DNA of 26,382 nucleotides, from the NCBI GenBank assembly GCA_023145125.1, contig JAGLEK010000327.1, forward strand, positions 1-26,382, read 5' to 3'. Both the position numbers and the translations under genes were made by a program. Positions 17,201 through 24,705 of the stretch are shown piece after piece. Under the pieces are notes generated by a model. It made no database searches. It worked only from the letters and a program-made list of their open reading frames with translations, and was not told where the DNA came from. The DNA comes from Bacteroidales bacterium (lineage in GTDB: Bacteria; Bacteroidota; Bacteroidia; Bacteroidales; B18-G4). Numbering within the stretch: position 1 is the first letter of the stretch; the number at the start of each line of letters is the position of its first letter.

Positions 17201-18048
17201 AAGTTTGAATATAAGTTTACCTCGTGAGTAAATTGCTGTGTTCCATCATCCCAGCCCCATACATCCGGCGACTCCCCATAGAAAAGGATATAGTCACCCT
17301 GGTTGAAGCTGCCATCGTTCTCGCCTGCAACAAAGATGGCATTTTCCATCAGGTCGTCAAGCCTGGGAGCAGAACAAGGCTCCGGCAACATGCCACCGCC
17401 ATTACCATAAACCCGAAGGTTCCTTGGGTCAATCGATGAGGGGCTGAGCCCCATAGACGACAGATCATCATATGTGATCAAGTGTATACCGGTAAATTGC
17501 ACAGCAACCTTATACCAATTGCCGGAGGCGAGCACAGAATTTTGCTTGTATACCTGTGCAACAGCCCGTTGCGGGTAGGGCTGTTCACTGAACCGGAGGT
17601 GGATGCTGAAAGATACCAGTTTCTGATAGCTGCCACTTGCCGGATTCTTGCGCAAAGGGACGAAGGAGATAGCAGCAAACGCCTGTTTCCTTTCCATGGC
17701 GACAGCCGTGCTGATCTTCAGGTCAGATCCGATGTACTCAAATCCCTGTATGTTTTTTAGGGCCGCTTCACTAATATTTTCCCATACCTCCTCAGTGATG
17801 GAAGCTTCTATATTGATATTGGGATTTCCAACAGAGAACCTTTCTCTGAACACAGGAAGGCTGCCCGTTTCTGAATTATAGCGCGCTCCGGCAAAAGACA
17901 ACTCATACACATACTTGTTATCAGTTATCCGCACCTTGGTGACCGGTGTCCAGTCGAGGCTTCTGTGCAGAGGCCCGATATCACCCAATGACATTAGCGG
18001 GATAAATAAAAAAACTACCAGTAAAAGGGAATTCACTCGAGTAAGCAT
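14218..18048 (-). CDS. porU: PorU-family T9SS sortase, canonical upstream copy
   Basis: This is a 1276-residue PorU homologue, first gene of the minus-strand T9SS unit. Signal peptide residues are 1-22 (core LLLVVFLFIPL). The N-terminal part carries ASGNWYKVAVQFTGIHLITY and YGNGGGMLPE, typical PorU wording. The C25-type catalytic domain has His786 in NYTGHGGEAGWAHERIL and Cys820 in ITATCEFSRYDDP, 34 residues apart exactly as in the other copy. Ig-like domains follow, then a C-terminal sorting-like domain (LNYPNPFTTS to KLEKLVILR). Its role would be cleavage of T9SS C-terminal domains and attachment of cargo, in complex with PorV. Because its catalytic-loop and N-terminal signatures stay closest to the family, I take it as the housekeeping sortase. 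porP/sprF and gldJ diverge from it across a gap of about 216 bp. Confidence 0.94.
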   Translation of the reverse strand: MLTRVNSLLLVVFLFIPLMSLGDIGPLHRSLDWTPVTKVRITDNKYVYELSFAGARYNSETGSLPVFRERFSVGNPNINIEASITEEVWENISEAALKNIQGFEYIGSDLKISTAVAMERKQAFAAISFVPLRKNPASGSYQKLVSFSIHLRFSEQPYPQRAVAQVYKQNSVLASGNWYKVAVQFTGIHLITYDDLSSMGLSPSSIDPRNLRVYGNGGGMLPEPCSAPRLDDLMENAIFVAGENDGSFNQGDYILFYGESPDVWGWDDGTQQFTHEVNLYSNFSYYFITADLGQGKRIQSVSSTTQPYTHIVNKFTDRKFIEKDDLNIVKTGRDWFEYPPYEVQTTVEYTFTFPDIDLTAPVKMRTRVAARSSASSNFKYYINGNELVETLTVQTVSFTTDQYARTATGESEFAVSSSNVLLKVNYSKPFSASIGWMDYIALNARRKLNFGSGQLAFRDPLSAGTGNVAEYNMSGASPALTLWDITDRFNIRKVNTNINGSAMTFRLPADSISEFIAFDGTSYYSASFVGKVPNQNLHSISIPDLLIVAHPAFMSEATRLANHHRDHDGLNVFLTEVDKVYNEFSSGAQDITAIRNFMKMMYDEAPPGGECRYLLLFGDASYDYKDRIEDNSNFVPTWEDKRSMNIISSIATDDYYGLLDAGESEGSIYDLLDLGIGRLVVSTQQSAREMVDKIIHYSSGEPEVFGNWRNIVCFVADDEDGNLHMGHAEKMATRLDTTYGNLNIDKIYVDAYAQVSTSGGQRAPLVNDAINRRIEKGTMVMNYTGHGGEAGWAHERILEISDINAWSNFDKLPIFITATCEFSRYDDPTRVSAGELVLLNPDGGAISLFTTARATYGSPNFELNNAMYDLMFEQVEGEYPRFGDLISYAKNKNGGISDNDRKFILLGDPALRLAYPEYEINTIKINNVVVTNQDDTIKALQKVTVHGTIVGLDGNILTSYNGVLRPTVFDKPTKVETLVTDPESNPYSFDLLMAILYNGKANIINGKFTFSFIVPKDIAYNYGYGKISYYANNDEHDASGNYEKIVIGGFDNSVPPDSHGPEIQLYLNDENFAFGGITDESPVLLAFVSDSSGINTVGTGIGHDIVSTLDSDNNKSQIINDYYEADIDSYTSGVIRYPYSALAEGGHTLKLKVWDVHNNSTESYTEFVVAESAELAIDHVLNYPNPFTTSTAFYFDHNQPNTMLEVQVQIFTVSGRLIKTLDEFVITNGYRSEPMYWDGLDDFGDRIGRGVYVYKLRVRSQDGSFAEKLEKLVILR

Positions 18049-18264
18049 ATGCTAAGGTTTAACCGGATTTATGCCCGTAGGCAAAAGGATTATGTACCTG
18101 GTTTAAAAAAATACGCAGGCCATATATCCAAATTACATTTTTAAACGTTTTTGTTCAGTAAATATTGCGAAAATAAGGCTGTTCAGACAATTATTTCCCT
18201 ATATGTAAAAAAAATGTTCGTATTATTGTAAATTAAATTTTGAGCATTGTTTTCAAAGAACATA
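18049..18264. promoter_or_regulatory. Divergent regulatory gap between porU and porP/sprF
   Basis: This AT-rich gap must hold the promoters for both T9SS units. On the plus strand the best -7 candidate is TATTATTG at 18221-18228 (one mismatch to TAnnTTTG), about 37 bp before the porP ATG. On the minus strand the best is TATTTTCG at 18175-18168, also one mismatch, implying a leader of over 100 nt for porU. Neither has a clear -33 element, so both are tentative. I see no terminator, RNA gene or long repeat here. Confidence 0.4.
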
Positions 18265-19269
18265 ATGACCAGATTTACTCATATCCTAACATTACTGATC
18301 CTGCTGGGGTTCTTTTTAAAAAGCCAGGGGCAATCACAACCCGACCCCCATTTTTCCCAGTTCTATGCAAATCAGCTTTATCTGAACCCGGCCCTTGCGG
18401 GATCAAATGTTTGCCCACGGCTGAGTATGAGTTACCGCAATCAGTGGCCTTCCCTGCCCAATAATTTCGTTTCTTACAGTGCAGCATTCGACATGTATAT
18501 TCCCAAGATCTCAGGAGGTGTAGGAATATATTTTCTGGGGGATAATGCGGGAGACCTGATAAACACCAATATTATCAGCGCCATGTACTCATACAGGCTA
18601 CAGATTGGCAATTGGACACACATTAATTTTGGGCTTGAAGCCAGCTATATACAAACCACTTTAAAGTGGGACAACCTTATTTTTGGCGATATGATCGACC
18701 CCAACCAGGGGGTTGTAAATCCAACGTCTGAGGTCCCTCCCGACAATAACAGCATTGCATATCCTGATTTCGATGCAGGGATCGCCTTTTCGTATAAAGG
18801 GAATATTTATGGCGGTGTGGCCGTTCATCACCTCACAGAGCCAAATAATGCATTTTACGATGCCAGTACAAGCAAGTTATACATGAAAGTCACTGTGCAT
18901 GGGGGAGCCTTTATTGACCTCACAGGCAGCAGCATACGTGATGACAACTATGGTAGTTTTTCCATCTCCCCAAATTTTCTTTACATGCAACAGGATAACT
19001 TTCATCAATTAAATGTAGGTTTGTATGTTAATTACAGGCCATTTATTGTCGGAGCATGGTTCAGACATAATTTTGAAAACGTTGATGCCATCGTCCCGAT
19101 GATAGGGCTGGACTGGAAAGGATTGAAGGTAGGATACAGTTATGACATCACCCTTTCCAACTTAAAAGGCACCACCGGTGGCGCACATGAAGTGTCGCTG
19201 GGGTGGCAATTTAATTGTATGGATCAAAAAAGAAGACGTATTAAGGCAATAAATTGCCCCAGGTTTTAG
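18265..19269 (+). CDS. PorP/SprF-family T9SS outer-membrane protein
   Basis: This is a 334-residue protein. I use the ATG at 18265; an in-frame TTG at 18247 would only add six residues before a good signal peptide (MTRFTHILTLLILLGFFLKSQGQ). The mature start PHFSQFYANQLYLNPALAGS is the hallmark of the PorP/SprF family, followed by MSYRNQWPSLPNNFVSYSAAFD and repeated barrel strands such as LPNNFVSY and GGVAVHHLTEP. These outer-membrane barrels link the T9SS to its ring (PorP with PorK/PorN) or to large type B C-terminal-domain adhesins (SprF with SprB). Which of the two cannot be told; here it sits beside gldJ rather than in a porKLMN cluster. A short Cys-containing basic tail (MDQKRRRIKAINCPRF) ends the protein. 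gldJ starts 39 bp downstream and is likely co-transcribed. Confidence 0.93.
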   Translation: MTRFTHILTLLILLGFFLKSQGQSQPDPHFSQFYANQLYLNPALAGSNVCPRLSMSYRNQWPSLPNNFVSYSAAFDMYIPKISGGVGIYFLGDNAGDLINTNIISAMYSYRLQIGNWTHINFGLEASYIQTTLKWDNLIFGDMIDPNQGVVNPTSEVPPDNNSIAYPDFDAGIAFSYKGNIYGGVAVHHLTEPNNAFYDASTSKLYMKVTVHGGAFIDLTGSSIRDDNYGSFSISPNFLYMQQDNFHQLNVGLYVNYRPFIVGAWFRHNFENVDAIVPMIGLDWKGLKVGYSYDITLSNLKGTTGGAHEVSLGWQFNCMDQKRRRIKAINCPRF

Positions 19270-19308
19270 TTTATAAGTCACAAATTATACCAAAGAAAGA
19301 ACAAAATC

Positions 19309-20799
19309 ATGAAGTACAGCAGATTAGCCCTGGTATTCTTAACAATGATCTTCGTCGCATCATTGTCGTCCTGCAGCTTTTTCCAAAAGAAACAGCACTC
19401 CAGGACCACCAATTGGGAATACAACAATCCTGAAAATGGCGGATTTGAAGTTTCCGAAGTGAAGGAACAATTTACCGGACCCGGCCTTATCCTTATTGAA
19501 GGAGGTACTTTTGTTATGGGCTCTACACAGGAAGACCTGATGTTCGACTGGAACAACTATCCGCGTAGGGTTACCATTTCTTCTTTTTATATGGATGAAA
19601 CGGAAGTCAGTAATCTGGATTATCTCGAATACCTTTACTGGTTAAAGCGTATTTTCGGTGCTGATTACCCACAGGTATTTGTCAATGCCCTTCCTGACAC
19701 ACTCGTTTGGCGCGACAGGCTCTCTTATAACGAGCCACTGGTAGAAACATACCTCCGCCATCCGGCATATCATCATTATCCTGTTGTTGGTGTAACATGG
19801 TTACAGGCCAACGACTACTGTTCCTGGAGGACAGACAGGGTAAATGAATGGATGCTTATCAATGAAGGTATCCTGGATCTGGACCCGGATCAGAAAAATG
19901 AAAACAACTTCAACACTGAAGCATACCTGGCCGGCCAGTACGAGGGACTGGTAAACAAGCCACTGCGTAATCTGAACCCGAACTCCACCGGCGAAAGAAA
20001 TGCCAGCATTCAGGATGGTATCATCACACCCCGCTACAGGCTCCCAACAGAAGCCGAATGGGAATATGCAGCCCTGGGGCTTATAGGCAATACACTCTAT
20101 GAAAGAGTTGTTGAAAGAAGAAGATATCCATGGAACGGGAATTATACCCGTACCGATGAAAAGAAATATTATGGCAGCTTCGTAGCCAACTTCAAAAGAG
20201 GCCGCGGTGACTATATGGGTGTTGCAGGCAACCTTAATGACGGTGCCGACATCCCTGCCCCGATCGGCTCATACTGGCCTAATGATTATGGCCTCTACAA
20301 TATGGGTGGCAACGTGAGTGAATGGGTACTCGATATCTACAGGCCACTTTCACTCGAAGATTTTTCCGACTACAACCCATACAGGGGGAATGTCTTTGAA
20401 AATGCCGTTCGTGATCAGGACGGGTTCCTCGTCGATAAAGACAGCCTCGGCAGGATCAGATACGAAGAAGTGCCTGATGAAGACCTTGTTGGAAGAACCA
20501 ACTATCGTAAAGCCGATAACAGAAACTATGACGATGGCGACCAGATGACACATCTTTCAGAAAGTGGCGACTGGCTGGCAGAACCAACTGAATCCAACCA
20601 AACCAATGGCATGTACGAATACGGAGTTACCTCATTGATCAGCGATGAGGCCCGTGTTTACAAAGGTGGTTCATGGAAAGACAGGGCTTATTACCTCAGC
20701 CCCGGCCAGCGTAGGTTTATGAACGAAAATATGGCCACAAACTTTATTGGCTTCCGCTGTGCCATGTCACGTGTAGGCAGCCCAATGCCCGGACACTAA
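19309..20799 (+). CDS. gldJ: Gliding motility / T9SS lipoprotein GldJ
   Basis: This is a 496-residue lipoprotein: signal peptide with lipobox SLSS and Cys22, a short linker (TNWEYNNPENGGFEV), then a formylglycine-generating-enzyme-like (SUMF1) domain from about residue 60 to the end. The domain runs from GLILIEGGTFVMGS through RVTISSFYMDETEVSN and RLPTEAEWEYAA to GGSWKDRAYYLSPGQRR and GFRCAMS. The N-terminal linker wording and the EYLYWLKRIF segment point to GldJ rather than its paralogue GldK. GldJ is an outer-membrane-associated lipoprotein needed for GldK stability, T9SS function and gliding in flavobacteria; it is a structural component, not an oxidase. The gene follows porP/sprF and is closed by a strong intrinsic terminator 26 bp after its stop. 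Confidence 0.93.
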   Translation: MKYSRLALVFLTMIFVASLSSCSFFQKKQHSRTTNWEYNNPENGGFEVSEVKEQFTGPGLILIEGGTFVMGSTQEDLMFDWNNYPRRVTISSFYMDETEVSNLDYLEYLYWLKRIFGADYPQVFVNALPDTLVWRDRLSYNEPLVETYLRHPAYHHYPVVGVTWLQANDYCSWRTDRVNEWMLINEGILDLDPDQKNENNFNTEAYLAGQYEGLVNKPLRNLNPNSTGERNASIQDGIITPRYRLPTEAEWEYAALGLIGNTLYERVVERRRYPWNGNYTRTDEKKYYGSFVANFKRGRGDYMGVAGNLNDGADIPAPIGSYWPNDYGLYNMGGNVSEWVLDIYRPLSLEDFSDYNPYRGNVFENAVRDQDGFLVDKDSLGRIRYEEVPDEDLVGRTNYRKADNRNYDDGDQMTHLSESGDWLAEPTESNQTNGMYEYGVTSLISDEARVYKGGSWKDRAYYLSPGQRRFMNENMATNFIGFRCAMSRVGSPMPGH

Positions 20800-20824
20800 T
20801 AGTGGTACCGGATAAAATATTCAG

Positions 20825-20857
20825 CCCCATCCTTCGCATAAGGATGGGGTTTTTTTT
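20825..20857 (+). terminator. Rho-independent terminator after gldJ
   Basis: There is a perfect 10-bp stem (CCCCATCCTT at 20825-20834 pairing with AAGGATGGGG at 20840-20849), a 5-nt loop CGCAT, and a run of eight T at 20850-20857. It ends the porP-gldJ transcript. It is the only strong intrinsic terminator I saw in the window. Confidence 0.93.
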
Positions 20858-20864
20858 ATTTTTG
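20857..20864 (+). promoter_or_regulatory. Predicted murF -7 box overlapping the terminator
   Basis: TATTTTTG matches TAnnTTTG exactly, and its first base is the last T of the terminator run. A weak -33 candidate TTCG (20833-20836) lies inside the hairpin at 20-nt spacing. Transcription would start near 20869-20872, at or next to the murF ATG at 20870, suggesting a leaderless or nearly leaderless mRNA. This rests on sequence match alone. Confidence 0.5.
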
Positions 20865-20869
20865 TAGCA

Positions 20870-22144
20870 ATGAGCGTGATCAATAAACTATACCGGCATT
20901 ATAAACAGGCGAACGGAATTACCACCGACTCCCGGAATGTAGAGGCAGGTTCCATCTTCTTTGCACTGAAGGGTGAGCACTTCGACGGTAACAAATATGC
21001 TTCCGAGGCACTGGAAAAAGGTGCAAGCATTGCTGTTGTAGATGATAAAGAATATGCCACAGGCCCCGGCTGCTTCCTGGTGGAAGATGCACTGAAAACC
21101 TTGCAGGAACTGGCCACCTTTCACAGAAAAAAGCTGGATATCCGTGTCATCGGGCTGACGGGCACCAATGGAAAGACCACAAGCAAAGAATTGATCAGGC
21201 AGGTACTTTCAACAAAGTATAAGACATACGCTACAAGCGGAAACCTGAACAATCACATCGGTGTTCCCCTGACTATTCTCAGCATCGGAAATGATATAGA
21301 AATAGCAGTGGTTGAAATGGGTGCCAACCATGTAGGGGAAATCGCTCAGTTATGTCAGATAGCACAGCCTACCCACGGGCTTATCACCAATATCGGAAAG
21401 GCACACCTGGAGGGTTTTGGAAGCTATGAAGGTGTGATCAGGGCAAAATCCGAGTTGTACGATTACCTTTGGGGTTCGCAGGGAAAAGCATATGTCCATT
21501 ACGATGATGAATTATTGATGAAACTTGCATCACGGCTTACGAAAGAGACTTATGGTTCCGATAACAAAGCCGATGTACATGCTTCAATAATAGCATCCTT
21601 GCCTTTCCTGGAGGTCAGATGGAATACGCAGATCATCAAAACACAGCTTTACGGTGATTATAATTTTGAGAATGTGATGGCAGCAGTATGCACAGGCAAA
21701 TCTTTTGGGATTGACCCTCTTGATATTTCAGTGGCGATTGCTTCATATTTCCCTGTAAATAACAGGAGCCAGCTTGTGAAAAGCAGTTCCAATACCATAA
21801 TCATGGATGCCTATAATGCCAATCCATCGAGCATGCTTGCCGCAATAAGGCATTTCCGGAGAGGAGATGCCGAAAGAAAGACATTGATACTGGGAGATAT
21901 GCTGGAGCTGGGGGCAGATTCCCCGCAAGAACACCAAAGCATACTTGATGAGATACGCAATAAATTTGAAATGGTGATCCTTGTCGGGCCCGAATTCCTG
22001 GCCCTTGGAGACAAGGATTTCATTGCATTTGAAGATACCATGCAGGCAGCAGAATGGATCCGGAGCCATCCAATCAGGAACGCATATATACTTCTGAAGG
22101 GATCACGTGGCATCGCCCTGGAAAAACTGACCGATTACCTATAA
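20870..22144 (+). CDS. murF: UDP-N-acetylmuramoyl-tripeptide--D-alanyl-D-alanine ligase
   Basis: This is a 424-residue cytoplasmic Mur ligase. MurF adds D-Ala-D-Ala to the UDP-MurNAc tripeptide using ATP, finishing the cytoplasmic peptidoglycan precursor. The three Mur domains are visible: the N-terminal substrate-binding domain with ITTDSRNVEAGSIFFALKGE (residues 17-36), the ATPase domain with the P-loop GLTGTNGKTTSK (95-106), SGNLNNHIGVPLT and VEMGANHVGEI, and the C-terminal domain with the MurF-typical DAYNANPSSMLAAI and ILGDMLELG. The length is slightly short of the enterobacterial protein but normal for Bacteroidota. anmK begins 12 bp after the stop, so the two likely form an operon for wall synthesis and recycling. 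Confidence 0.97.
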   Translation: MSVINKLYRHYKQANGITTDSRNVEAGSIFFALKGEHFDGNKYASEALEKGASIAVVDDKEYATGPGCFLVEDALKTLQELATFHRKKLDIRVIGLTGTNGKTTSKELIRQVLSTKYKTYATSGNLNNHIGVPLTILSIGNDIEIAVVEMGANHVGEIAQLCQIAQPTHGLITNIGKAHLEGFGSYEGVIRAKSELYDYLWGSQGKAYVHYDDELLMKLASRLTKETYGSDNKADVHASIIASLPFLEVRWNTQIIKTQLYGDYNFENVMAAVCTGKSFGIDPLDISVAIASYFPVNNRSQLVKSSSNTIIMDAYNANPSSMLAAIRHFRRGDAERKTLILGDMLELGADSPQEHQSILDEIRNKFEMVILVGPEFLALGDKDFIAFEDTMQAAEWIRSHPIRNAYILLKGSRGIALEKLTDYL

Positions 22145-22156
22145 TTAGCAAACAAA

Positions 22157-23221
22157 TTGAAAGAATACCGAGGCATAGGCATCATGTCCGGGACCTCTCT
22201 TGACGGTCTCGACCTTGCATATTGCGTTTTCCGGCATAAAGATAATAATTGGTCCTATGCCATAGAAAAGGCAGAAACCATTGCATACAGCCCGGCCTGG
22301 AAAGACCGCTTGCTGTACCTGCCCGAAACTGATGCAGCCACCATACAGGCCACAGATATTGATTTAGGAAAATACATCGGGAATGCGGTGCATGAATTTA
22401 TTGAAAGACATGCCCTTTCAGTTGATTTTGTTGCCTCACACGGGCACACGATCTTTCATGATCCCTCCCGGAAAATAACTTTACAGATCGGCAATGGGGA
22501 GCGCATCGCAGCAATCTGCAAACTCACGGTTGTCAATGATTTCAGGAGCATGGATGTCAGTATGGGTGGACAGGGAGCACCACTGGTACCAGTTGGTGAT
22601 CGCTTGCTGTTCGATGAATTTGATTATTGCCTGAACCTTGGTGGGATTGCCAATATTTCTTACGAGGATCAGGGCCGGCGTCTGGCATTCGATATTTGCC
22701 CGGTGAATATGGTATTGAATATGCTTGCCGGAAAGCTGGGTATGCCCTATGATGACAAAGGAGAAATGGCCAAAAGCGGATCAGTTGTCCAGGCCCTGCT
22801 TGATGAGTTGGAATCTCTGGCATTTTATAAGCTCCGGGGGCCGCGCTCACTGGGAAGGGAGTGGGTAGAAGAAAATGTTTTCCCCCTAATCGAAGGAGAT
22901 AAGCTTCGGGATATCCCTGATCTGCTGGCTACTTTCACAGAGCATATAGCATTGCGTATTTCTGCCGTATGTTCCGAAAAGGAAAATACAATGCTGATAA
23001 CCGGAGGAGGGGCATTTAATGACCATCTGACCGACAGGATAAAATATCATTTTTCCGGCAGTACCCACATACCCGGCTCCACTATTATCGAATACAAGGA
23101 AGCGATGATCTTTGCATTTCTGGGTTTACTCCGACTTGAAGGGATCAATAACGTTTTGGGTTCAGTTACCGGCTCAGCCCGGGACCATTGTGCCGGTGAA
23201 ATAATTATCCCTGAAAACTAA
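22157..23221 (+). CDS. anmK: Anhydro-N-acetylmuramic acid kinase
   Basis: This is a 354-residue protein. AnmK hydrolyses and phosphorylates 1,6-anhydro-MurNAc from recycled peptidoglycan to MurNAc-6-phosphate. The start is TTG at 22157; the next Met lies inside the N-terminal phosphate-binding motif GIMSGTSLDGLD (residues 8-19), so it cannot be the start. Other family blocks are ASHGHTIFHDP, VNDFRSMDVSMGGQGAPLVP (which holds the catalytic Asp region), LNLGGIANIS, GKLGMPYDDKGEMAKSG, and the C-terminal LITGGGAFNDHL. It is directly downstream of murF. The stop codon is followed at once by a short tandem heptamer repeat, then the convergent nhaD. Confidence 0.97.
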   Translation: MKEYRGIGIMSGTSLDGLDLAYCVFRHKDNNWSYAIEKAETIAYSPAWKDRLLYLPETDAATIQATDIDLGKYIGNAVHEFIERHALSVDFVASHGHTIFHDPSRKITLQIGNGERIAAICKLTVVNDFRSMDVSMGGQGAPLVPVGDRLLFDEFDYCLNLGGIANISYEDQGRRLAFDICPVNMVLNMLAGKLGMPYDDKGEMAKSGSVVQALLDELESLAFYKLRGPRSLGREWVEENVFPLIEGDKLRDIPDLLATFTEHIALRISAVCSEKENTMLITGGGAFNDHLTDRIKYHFSGSTHIPGSTIIEYKEAMIFAFLGLLRLEGINNVLGSVTGSARDHCAGEIIIPEN

Positions 23222-23224
23222 ATC

Positions 23225-23252
23225 GAGTATCAAGTATCGAGTATCGAATATC
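23225..23252. repeat. Tandem heptamer repeat, four units
   Basis: Four consecutive 7-mers fit RARTATC: GAGTATC, AAGTATC, GAGTATC, GAATATC. They are preceded by ATC just after the anmK stop. The repeat fills most of the 41-bp gap between the converging anmK and nhaD genes. Repeats of this wording occur between genes in other Bacteroidota, as far as I recall, but that is memory and not a search. No hairpin terminator is present in the gap. Confidence 0.75.
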
Positions 23253-23262
23253 TTCAGGCTGT

Positions 23263-24705
23263 TTAGGCCAATATCTGCATCTGGAAATAATATACCGCAG
23301 CACCTGCAAGGTAACCTATCAGCGCAAGAATCGATATCTTTTTCATATACCATATGAAATCGATCTTTTCCAGGCCCATCGCGGCAACACCGGCAGCTGA
23401 TCCTATGATCAGTATGCTTCCGCCAGTACCGGCACAATATGCAAGGAATTGCCAGAATTGGCCATCCTGAACAAAATCAGCCAGGTAACCAACTGCACCG
23501 GCATCGGCCAGAGGATACATTCCCATTGCTCCGGCTACCAATGGTACATTGTCAACAATAGCAGAAAGCAGGCCTATGATAATGTTGATTGCATAAATAT
23601 TATGAAGATTTTCATCCAGTACCTTGGCTAACACATCCAAATGCCCCATCGACTGCAATGCCGCCACGGCAGTAAGAATACCCATGAAAAAGAAGATCGT
23701 TGGTATATCGACTTTCTTTAATATAGAAATAACAGTAAGCTTCCGTTTATCTTCTAATGGCTTGTTTCGATGCAATATTTCGGTTGTCAGCCAGATCACT
23801 CCCAGGCCAAACAACATCCCCATATATGGAGGAAGGTGTGTAACAGTTTTGAAAACAGGAACGAACAACAGGGCGGATACGCCCATTATCAGGAGCAGCT
23901 TCCTTTCAAAAGCACTTACGAATTCCCTTGTTTCCCCATTATCAAGCATCGGCCTTTGCACATCGCCTTTTACGGTAAATGTTACAATAACCAGTGGCAC
24001 TACCATGGTCACCATACTTGGAAGAAAAACATACACAATAATATTGGCAGTGGTAACCTGTCCCCCGATCCAAAGCATAATAGTTGTTACGTCACCGATG
24101 GGCGACCATGCACCACCGGCATTGGCAGCCAGCACCACCATACTGGCAAAAAACCATCTCGTTTTTTTATCATCAACCAGCTTTCGTAACAGGGCAACCA
24201 TTACAATCGTCGTTGTTAAATTATCAAGTGTAGCTGACATGAAGAATGTCAGGAAGCTAAGGATCCAGAGCAACTTAACCTTGTTGGTAGTTTTAATGCG
24301 ATCGGTTATGATCTTGAAACCCTGGTGCTGATCGACTGTTTCAACGATAGTCATGGCACCCAGCAGGAAGAAAAGTATTGAAGCAATTTCAACGAGATGA
24401 TGCTCAAGATCATGAACAACAAAATGTGAGACAGAGATTTCTGTTGCGCTTTCCCAGATCCTGTCGAACCTGACATGATCAACGGCCGGGTAAATAAACG
24501 TCATTACATCATGACTTATATCTTGCACCGCCCGCCAGGCCGGACTCAGGTCCAGCCCCAGAATGCCGGTTGAATTTACAGCATATAATCCCCAAAGGAT
24601 AGTACCGGTTAACAAAGCTGAAGCAGCTTTGTCGACTTTTATCGGATGCTCCAGAGCAATCGCGGTGTACCCGAGGACAAAAATGACAACCATTAAAATA
24701 AACAT
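23263..24705 (-). CDS. nhaD: Na+/H+ antiporter, NhaD family
   Basis: This is a 480-residue polytopic membrane protein with roughly 12 hydrophobic helices spread over its length. The start MFILMVVIFVLGYTAIALEH followed by PIKVDKAASALLTGTILWG is characteristic of NhaD. So are the segments SATLDNLTTTIVMVALLRKL, ANAGGAWSPIGDVTTIMLW, and AIVDNVPLVAGAMGMY near the C-terminus, which carry the conserved Asp/Asn pairs of the ion-transporter superfamily. NhaD exchanges external protons for cytoplasmic sodium (and lithium) and protects against salt and alkali. A -7 box lies 26 bp upstream of the ATG. It converges on anmK and diverges from exbB. Confidence 0.95.
   Translation of the reverse strand: MFILMVVIFVLGYTAIALEHPIKVDKAASALLTGTILWGLYAVNSTGILGLDLSPAWRAVQDISHDVMTFIYPAVDHVRFDRIWESATEISVSHFVVHDLEHHLVEIASILFFLLGAMTIVETVDQHQGFKIITDRIKTTNKVKLLWILSFLTFFMSATLDNLTTTIVMVALLRKLVDDKKTRWFFASMVVLAANAGGAWSPIGDVTTIMLWIGGQVTTANIIVYVFLPSMVTMVVPLVIVTFTVKGDVQRPMLDNGETREFVSAFERKLLLIMGVSALLFVPVFKTVTHLPPYMGMLFGLGVIWLTTEILHRNKPLEDKRKLTVISILKKVDIPTIFFFMGILTAVAALQSMGHLDVLAKVLDENLHNIYAINIIIGLLSAIVDNVPLVAGAMGMYPLADAGAVGYLADFVQDGQFWQFLAYCAGTGGSILIIGSAAGVAAMGLEKIDFIWYMKKISILALIGYLAGAAVYYFQMQILA

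Noticed and set aside
10305..18048. The two porU genes as one gene broken by a frameshift or duplication error in assembly
   Set aside because: Each copy is complete from signal region to C-terminal domain with its own stop, and they differ throughout, so this is not a split or collapsed gene.
19309..20799. A formylglycine-generating enzyme or GldK
   Set aside because: The protein is a lipoprotein with GldJ-type N-terminal wording and sits among T9SS genes; no sulfatase is nearby.
23225..23252. A CRISPR or integration-site repeat
   Set aside because: The units are only 7 bp with no spacers, no cas genes and no integrase nearby.
23624..24331. A 235-residue plus-strand reading frame
   Set aside because: It is antisense to nhaD; its Thr/Ile/Val-rich composition is what reverse reading of membrane helices gives.
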